Below are positions 58,001 to 64,000 of a stretch of 64,000 bases of DNA, one piece after another. Position numbers and translations under genes: made by a program. How positions within the stretch are numbered: the first letter of the stretch is position 1; every line of letters begins with the position of its first letter. The DNA comes from Lindgomyces ingoldianus (taxonomy: Eukaryota > Ascomycota > Dothideomycetes > Pleosporales > Lindgomycetaceae). Under the pieces are notes generated by a model, which was not told the origin of the DNA, made no database searches, and saw only the letters and a list, made by a program, of their open reading frames with translations. The stretch covers positions 288,650-352,649 of the forward strand of contig NW_022985165.1 of assembly GCF_010093535.1 (NCBI RefSeq). The letters are read 5' to 3'.

Positions 58001-58490
58001 CCAGCAGCAATTAATTCCAGAGACAAGACCGAGTTGCACCCAACAGATGAAAGACACACAAAGCCCTCAGTCTCTGGCCGCATCATCTTGTTGAAGCCGC
58101 GCTGCCCTCTCTCTTGCGCTTTTCTTCTACTGCGTGCTTGATGACCACGGCGTGCCAGCCAACACGAACATCGAAGAGAGAAGCGCCTGTCCTATTTTTG
58201 CTGCACTATCGAAAAGCGGCCGCAACCCCGAAATTCTCCCCTTTCTTGTGCGTTCCCCGATCGATGGCGCCCGTTTGATGAAAAGGCGAGTCCACTCCGC
58301 AAGGCACGGCTTGCTGGGCTGCAGGGAGAATTATTAGCGATCCTTGGGAGCCTTTGCCAATTATTCCCTGCTGGGCCGGCTCGCAAATTGGTCGCCGTCG
58401 TTTTGGCCGTGACTCTCCCCCACTGGTCTCTGCCGCTGCCCACCTGGTCCTAGGCGCGCTGGCGTTCTGCGTCTGTCTCTGCCTGACTGC
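55047..58490. other. Gene-poor region upstream of msb2
   Basis: About 3.4 kb. Open frames are short, overlap on both strands and carry no domain. I see no splice-linked coding chain. Distal regulatory sequence of msb2 or old accessory DNA are both possible. Confidence 0.45.
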
Positions 58491-59546
58491 TCCTTCCTCC
58501 TCTTCCTTCACCACACCTCTCCGCCACCCTCACCCTCTCCATCTCTCCTCCTCCGCCCCCCCCCTCGACAACTCTCGACCGGATCGTAGCACTGCAACGC
58601 CCGCTTAGCAGTGCACATACACCGCCGTCGCAGTCATCTCCGCCTCTCGACTTCCCTTTGACGATCCCGATCAGGGCCACGCTCATTCGACGATTCTCCC
58701 AGAATCACGACCTCTCATTAGCATCTTTTCCTTCGTGCATTTAATTCGGCCAGTTGTAATTCGACCGTTGCCTGTCAACGTCGACGTCGCTCGTTTCGTC
58801 GCAGAAAGCAAATCCAACGATCTCAGCAGCCTCCCAGCATCTGCTGCCTGACCCTGTCACGACGCTTGCACTGTACCGGCATTAAGGAACAAAGAAAGCT
58901 ATCTGAGTGCTTGTTAAGGATCGTCTGACTCCTCGACGTGCTTGAGCCTAAGGTCTTTTTCCACGGATGAACGGTGCGACACCCCAGGAACAGTCCCTTT
59001 GACCACATCAGCCACTGCGACTCGGCCTTTTGTTGCGCGCGCGGATTCTCGTTGACAGTTGACCGCGTGTTCAGCCGTGGCTGGGAATCGAAGACCTTCC
59101 CGCTGTCCTGGTACCGACAGACAAACGTTTTCGCGAAATTAGAAACAACGGCTGTCGACCATGACCGCATAGGTTGAATTGCGGAATCATTCCCCACGAC
59201 AACATTGTCTCTGTTCTGCCTGGAGCACTGGTTCCTTATTCTAGCTGCACTGACAGCCTAGTGAGTCTCCCTGTTGAATAAAGTTGCCCGGCTGTGAATG
59301 ACTGCTACTTCGCGAACTCGCCTGAATGTACCTCGGAAGTCCAGCTAACAGAAGCTTGCTCAGGTCCATTCCTTCATCTTGATCCGTCAAGTTCACTCGT
59401 TTACATCTTTACCCTGACAGTGCGTTCTGTAACTTGATGTGTGCCTCCAATTTCTAACTGCTTCAGATTCTCGAAACAACCCCAACTTCGATCCTGATAC
59501 CTTCGAGATTTATTACCGAAAATATTGCTTGAAGATAATACACAAC
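58491..59546 (+). promoter_or_regulatory. Probable msb2 promoter core and long 5' leader
   Basis: A long pyrimidine-rich tract at about 58491-58570 resembles the CT-rich stretches near fungal transcription starts. Downstream about 950 nt precede the msb2 ATG. The leader holds short upstream ORFs, including 58967-59002 (11 codons plus stop) and 59161-59172 (3 codons plus stop). A candidate 5' UTR intron runs from gtgagt at 59261 to the cag ending at 59466. Transcription start is inferred, not shown. Confidence 0.45.
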
Positions 59547-62500
59547 ATGCCGAGATCCACGACGATATGGGCTGCGGCCCTGCTGCTTGCCAGCCTGTCT
59601 GGTTCGGGTCCGATGTTGACCACCGCAGAGGCCATGCCAGCACCCGGCCCACAGCAAACCGCGGGGAAACCGAAATACTACTTCCCACGGCATGTAAAGC
59701 GTCAAATTGTAACCAATACTACCGCGCCAGCTTCGTCAACATCCTCCTCATCCTCCTCAAGCAGCACACCTGATTTGGAAACGCGCAAGTCGTCGGACTT
59801 TTTCTCGTTCCTCGAGTCCTCGTTTTTCGGCAACACTCCGTCGTTCTCCTCATCCTCGTCTTCATCCTCATCATCCTTAGCGTCCTCAACCTCTGATGTG
59901 GCTACTAGTGCAGCTGTTGGCACAAGCACGACAACAATTATCACGGATATCACTGTAATACCATCGCCCGTGTCCAGCTTGCCTTCGGCTGGGACAGGGA
60001 ATCTGAACTCAGAACCTTCGTCTTCGACGTCGACGTATACACCACAACCACCGATTCCTATTTCTTCAGTTGTACCTTCGTCACACGACGACCCATCCTC
60101 AAGCTCAGGTGTTGGCTCGACCGCTGGCTTGCCATCATCCATCGTTGTGCCAACATCAGCACCTGAATTTAAATCTGCAACTAGCGACGCTGCTCGCCCT
60201 CTGCCATCTTCGCCGGTAGATATCGCATCCTCTGGAGGCTTACCATCGACAATTCTTCAACCCACCTCTGCTGTAGCTTCTACTGCAGTGCAATCAAGCC
60301 TAGTTGATAGCTCTATTGCAAGCTTGACTGCTGGGGTCCCCGAACCAAGCAGTGATCCATCTTCACCATCGTCTGCAGCTGGCTCCACCGGTGGATTTCC
60401 GACTATCATTGTTCAGCCGACAGATTTTTCATCCGTAGGACCAACTGTAGTCTTGCCGTCTTCAATCGCCCAGAAAAGCGATCAACCCTCTTTTGGTTCT
60501 ACTGGAGGGATTCCATCCTCTATCGTGCAGCCTACCGAAGTCCCGATTATTAGTTCGACCGGTGGTATTCCATCCTCCATTGTGCAGCCAACTGAAAACC
60601 CCGTGATTGGCTCTACTGGAGGAATTCCTTCATCCATCGTCCAACCTTCGGGGTCAACTGGGGGTATTCCGTCATCGATTGTACAGCCTACCGATCTTCC
60701 GGTTGGATCTACTGGAGCTATTCCATCTTCAATTGTTCTCCCGTCGGATAGTTCTACCCCCGCTGTGTCACTCCCAATTGAGTCTTCGGTCTTAGGCTCT
60801 ACAGGAAGTATACCAGAATCAATCATTTTGCCAAGCACGCGCGCCAGCCCGGTTTCTGAGCCCTCTTCCACGGGTGGTTCTTCTATTGTTGGACCATTTA
60901 TCCTTCCCTCTGTAGGTTCCACGGGCGGTCTTCCAACATCCATCGTTGAGCCGTCTAGTTCGCTTGCCCTGCCTTTTGGCTCAACCGGCGAGATACCCTC
61001 TGCCACCGGGCTCCTCCCAACAGAGTCTCTTCTGCCCATTGGCTCCACCGGAAGTGTTCCTGGTAGTGTTGTGCTTCCAACGAGCAATATTCTTCCGACC
61101 TCAGAAGTTCCCCTACCATCTTTACCGACCTCTGGGATCATTGTTGGCATTACCACCGCTTTCAGCGCAACAGAAGCCCCAACACCCTCAGCTCCAGTTT
61201 CTATCCCAACCTCAGAGACCGTTTCCGAGTCCGGTGTTCCTCCGTTGTCTTCCTTCGTTTCTCAGCTGTCATCCCTCCAGCCATCTGAAAGTGCGCCAAT
61301 TCCTAGCGGTGTTATTCCAAGTTCTGGTGTTGGTCTGACTGACCCAACACCTGGGCCGACAGCACCTTCGAGCGCCCCTGGCGTAACCCCGATTCCGATT
61401 CTCCCTTCATCTATTGCCTCGGAGCTCTCTAGTGCACTCTCTGTCATCACGTCCGATGTGAATAGCCTCGTCTCGTCAGCTATCAGCCAAGTTCCAACAT
61501 CAGTCCCAGATGTCCCTAGCATCGTGTCCAGCATCGTGTCTAGCGTAGTGTCTGAGGTATCGAGTGGAATCGTGATCCCGACAGGTACCGCTCCCACACC
61601 GTCAATCCCCATCAGCAGTATAGTTTCTAGTGTCATCTCAAGCATTGAGTCTGGCATCTCGACCCTTATTCCCCCTGTCACATCTTCCGAAATCCTGCCT
61701 TCGACTCTTGTCCCTTCAGTCACGTCTTCAGGTATCCTGCCTTCAACCCTTGTTCCCCCTATCACGTCTTCCGGAATCCTGCCTTCAACTAGTTCCGGTG
61801 TTGTACCTTCCTCTGGTATTTCCACTGGGACTGGCTTCACCTCTGTTCCCACAGGCACTTCGGTTCCTACAGGCTCTAGCGTCGTACCAAGTTCATCGAG
61901 CATTGGCAGCATTCCACCGACTTCAGAGGCTACCTCTAGCCCTACTTCAAGCGGAGTGTCTTCTGCATTGCCTGGCTCTACAAACTCTACCGCAACAGCT
62001 TCAGAGGCTCCGATTAGCACCCCAGTGGTTTCATCGACGTCCGAGTCGCCTACGTTGATTTTCCACCCGCCAACGATTACATCTAAGCCTCCTGCTCCTA
62101 CCACCCCGCCAACGTCCATTCCAGTAACAGGCACTGACAGCGAGACCACCTATCTTATCGGTTCAAGCATCATCCAGGAACCGTCAACAGCACCGTCGCC
62201 AAGCGCGACGGTGTCTGGTATTCCGTCAAATCTGCCGAATATGATTGCACCACCGGATGGTGTACCCGTCCGACCGCCAAACACATTCCTGGGCCAGATT
62301 GGCTTCAAGTGGCCATTGAATTATCCATTCGTCTGCGCCAATGATGGAGGTAACCAGATATTCGCGTTGCTTCCCATTGCAATCTCTGATGCCTTAAACA
62401 TCACGGAGGATAAAATGTCGATGGTCGGGATCAAACCGTATGATACCACTACCTACTTAGGATACATCACAACCTTGGCGATATTCTGGATTCCCCAGGA

Positions 62501-63053
62501 TCTCTCTACTACGCTTGCTGCACAGCTCCGCAATCCTCCAGATCCGTTTTGGCACAACAAGAACCAAACTGTCAATTCCTTGACTAGTCTCATCAACACT
62601 GCTTTCCCATTACCAGCTGGAAAAACTCCCGGCGATGGTGATTCCACGCAGTCTGGTAACCCAAAATCCACTGCGACTGGAGGTCCCCGAGATGGCGGTG
62701 CTATGGGAGGTGACATGGGTGCCAGCCGCAGAGTCAATCCGACAAGCGCTTATGTTGCTACTGGATCTGTCGTCGCTGCTATTGCATATGGTGCGGCGAT
62801 GTTTTACGTTGCGCGGAGATACAGGAATAAGAAGATGTCGCACCAGCGATCAAGTTCTGTGCCGAGTACTAGTCGCTACACTTATGGCTCTATGACAGGT
62901 GGCGGCGCCTTCATGTCAGGTGGACGCGGCCCCGGACGATCTACACCTGGTGGTCGAGACAGCCATGGAAGCAGTAGTAGCAATGGACGGAGCATACGAA
63001 CGCAGCAAATTTCGGCCCCGGTCATGGCCGAGAATTCACTTGGCTGGAATTAA
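59547..63053 (+). CDS. msb2: Signalling mucin Msb2 (MsbA), osmosensor/surface sensor
   Basis: Single coding exon, 1,168 residues from ATG 59547 (MPRSTTIWAAALLLASLSGS, signal peptide). Residues about 60-900 are a Ser/Thr/Pro mucin region, with some ten imperfect STGGIPSSIVQPT-type repeats (60370-61070) and three 17-residue TSSGILPSTLVP repeats (61668-61800), expected to be heavily O-glycosylated. The conserved extracellular Msb2 domain follows: PNTFLGQIGFKWPLNYPFVC, QIFALLPIAISDALNIT, LAIFWIPQDLSTTLAAQL and INTAFPLPAG. One membrane helix (AYVATGSVVAAIAYGAAMFYV, 62750-62812) leads to a cytosolic tail of about 80 residues. Msb2 signals through Cdc42 and Ste20/Ste11-type kinases to the filamentous-growth and HOG pathways. 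The frame continues 36 codons upstream without an ATG. Confidence 0.93.
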   Translation: MPRSTTIWAAALLLASLSGSGPMLTTAEAMPAPGPQQTAGKPKYYFPRHVKRQIVTNTTAPASSTSSSSSSSSTPDLETRKSSDFFSFLESSFFGNTPSFSSSSSSSSSSLASSTSDVATSAAVGTSTTTIITDITVIPSPVSSLPSAGTGNLNSEPSSSTSTYTPQPPIPISSVVPSSHDDPSSSSGVGSTAGLPSSIVVPTSAPEFKSATSDAARPLPSSPVDIASSGGLPSTILQPTSAVASTAVQSSLVDSSIASLTAGVPEPSSDPSSPSSAAGSTGGFPTIIVQPTDFSSVGPTVVLPSSIAQKSDQPSFGSTGGIPSSIVQPTEVPIISSTGGIPSSIVQPTENPVIGSTGGIPSSIVQPSGSTGGIPSSIVQPTDLPVGSTGAIPSSIVLPSDSSTPAVSLPIESSVLGSTGSIPESIILPSTRASPVSEPSSTGGSSIVGPFILPSVGSTGGLPTSIVEPSSSLALPFGSTGEIPSATGLLPTESLLPIGSTGSVPGSVVLPTSNILPTSEVPLPSLPTSGIIVGITTAFSATEAPTPSAPVSIPTSETVSESGVPPLSSFVSQLSSLQPSESAPIPSGVIPSSGVGLTDPTPGPTAPSSAPGVTPIPILPSSIASELSSALSVITSDVNSLVSSAISQVPTSVPDVPSIVSSIVSSVVSEVSSGIVIPTGTAPTPSIPISSIVSSVISSIESGISTLIPPVTSSEILPSTLVPSVTSSGILPSTLVPPITSSGILPSTSSGVVPSSGISTGTGFTSVPTGTSVPTGSSVVPSSSSIGSIPPTSEATSSPTSSGVSSALPGSTNSTATASEAPISTPVVSSTSESPTLIFHPPTITSKPPAPTTPPTSIPVTGTDSETTYLIGSSIIQEPSTAPSPSATVSGIPSNLPNMIAPPDGVPVRPPNTFLGQIGFKWPLNYPFVCANDGGNQIFALLPIAISDALNITEDKMSMVGIKPYDTTTYLGYITTLAIFWIPQDLSTTLAAQLRNPPDPFWHNKNQTVNSLTSLINTAFPLPAGKTPGDGDSTQSGNPKSTATGGPRDGGAMGGDMGASRRVNPTSAYVATGSVVAAIAYGAAMFYVARRYRNKKMSHQRSSSVPSTSRYTYGSMTGGGAFMSGGRGPGRSTPGGRDSHGSSSSNGRSIRTQQISAPVMAENSLGWN
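60370..61070 (+). repeat. Degenerate mucin repeat array in msb2
   Basis: About ten imperfect coding repeats centred on Ser-Thr-Gly-Gly-Ile-Pro-Ser-Ser-Ile-Val, spaced 36-75 bp apart. Copies near 60500-60700 are most alike, which suggests recent unit gain there. Confidence 0.85.
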
Positions 63054-64000
63054 ATATTCTTCTCATGGCGACACAACGGCGCATGAATTTATGTGCCCTG
63101 TATCATATTCCTTGTTACTGGCAACTGGAGGGCCGATGCATTTCCATTTCCGAGCGACGCGCAAAGCACGACGGTCGCATTCCCAACGTGTAATTACATC
63201 ACGGCATCGGGACTTTCCTAGTTCTTTGTATTGAGTTGTTGCTCCGACCAGACTCGTCTAAGCTGGTGTGAAGCACACCTAAGCTCTCTCCTAATGTTCT
63301 CACTCTCGCTAAACAAGGACCTATACTCTCGATATCTCTTTTATTATTTTCTTTGGTTTTTGCCATGTTCGATTCTTAGATACCTGTCTATGCTTTCACG
63401 GCTAGACCTTTTTCTCGTCGGGAGTTTTTGGAAGAGATGAAGCTGCATTTGTTCAGCATCTATGTACCGCATGAAGAGGATCTTTGGGGAGTGAACAAAG
63501 GTGTGGTGAAAGCGCGTAAATAGCAGCCAGTGGTTGAGAAGTAAAGAAAAGTTCATATTAATGCTGAGAGTTGTGAGTCGATGAAGGTGATCAGGAGCAT
63601 GATACCGTGACGGGTGTATTTAAAGGCTTGTATGAATTAATGTTGGCTTTCAGAAACAGAAAATTGATTGAAATGTGAATTAATTGTGGGAATAATCACA
63701 GAATACACCTAAATCATTCCAGCATAAAAGCTAGTAAAAAATATTTTTGTGTCGTGGATGGGGAATGCTCTCGACCTAAGCGGACTTTAGGGAATCACCC
63801 CGCCGTAAACCACAGCCGTCGGAACTTGCCTCTTCGGGCGATAATGCCTGAACCCTGTCATTCTTGGCGAAACCACCAAACACCACGCCTGCAACTTTGA
63901 CCGTGGGTAACGCCTCCAGACCATTGCCTTCGCCTCTAACAGCTTTGTTTGCGTAGTTAAAATTTTAAACTCGTCTTTTTACTATTGTGCCTTTGTTACG
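63054..64000. other. Right-end intergenic stretch
   Basis: msb2 3' UTR and flank. AT content rises toward 63550-63760. No coding segment recognised. Confidence 0.5.

Noticed and set aside
59439..59546. 36 extra N-terminal residues of Msb2
   Set aside because: No ATG in this frame; ATG 59547 directly opens a good signal peptide.
60482..62149. Long minus-strand open frames (60482-61156 and 61262-62149) opposite msb2
   Set aside because: Antisense shadows of the Ser/Thr/Pro-rich mucin codons; repetitive composition and no domain.

Overview
The window is nuclear DNA of a filamentous ascomycete (Pezizomycotina). Most genes carry short GT-AG introns of about 40-100 nt. The gene set is fungal-specific: a Zn(2)Cys(6) regulator, a GCN4-type bZIP, DUF3433 and DUF6594 membrane proteins, the signalling mucin Msb2, Mcd4, Rrn11, and a HET-type incompatibility relic. 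I cannot fix the class; the mixture would fit Leotiomycetes or Eurotiomycetes. No tRNA, rRNA, CRISPR array, bacterial operon or intact transposase gene was seen.

Layout. From 2 to 12 kb: a RING-H2 protein (-) shares a promoter with the RNA polymerase I factor rrn11 (+); then a secreted amidohydrolase (-), a C6 transcription factor (-) and a coiled-coil protein (-). From 12.5 to 24 kb is a compact housekeeping block: mcd4 (GPI-anchor synthesis), gdi1 (Rab recycling) and the mitoribosomal gene mrpl4, all on the minus strand, then a bZIP gene with upstream ORFs and the CCR4-NOT subunit not2 on the plus strand. From 24 to 37 kb is more lineage-specific: a small Cys/His orphan, a HET-like relic, a 1,477-residue DUF3433 protein, a DUF6594 protein, a 71-residue protein and a caspase-like protease. 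At 37.0-37.3 kb lies a short AT-rich element with 23-bp terminal inverted repeats. It sits just upstream of the secreted leucine aminopeptidase lap1, followed by an R3H-family protein and a full ABCC transporter (-).

From 46 to 59 kb is an accessory, gene-poor island. Two convergent genes encode proteins that join a T5orf172 (GIY-YIG-related) domain to hydrophobic C-terminal segments. Between them lies a decayed HET-family gene whose in-frame stops are all of the CpA-to-TpA kind that repeat-induced point mutation (RIP) produces. Beyond them are a 170-bp tandem duplication, a microsatellite and about 7 kb with no convincing gene. The window closes with the mucin gene msb2, preceded by a long leader with upstream ORFs.

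Gene models were built by hand: exon phases and known family motifs were used to choose splice sites. Reading-frame totals close for every multi-exon model reported with high confidence. Function is inferred from motifs and recalled family features; no database search was run.
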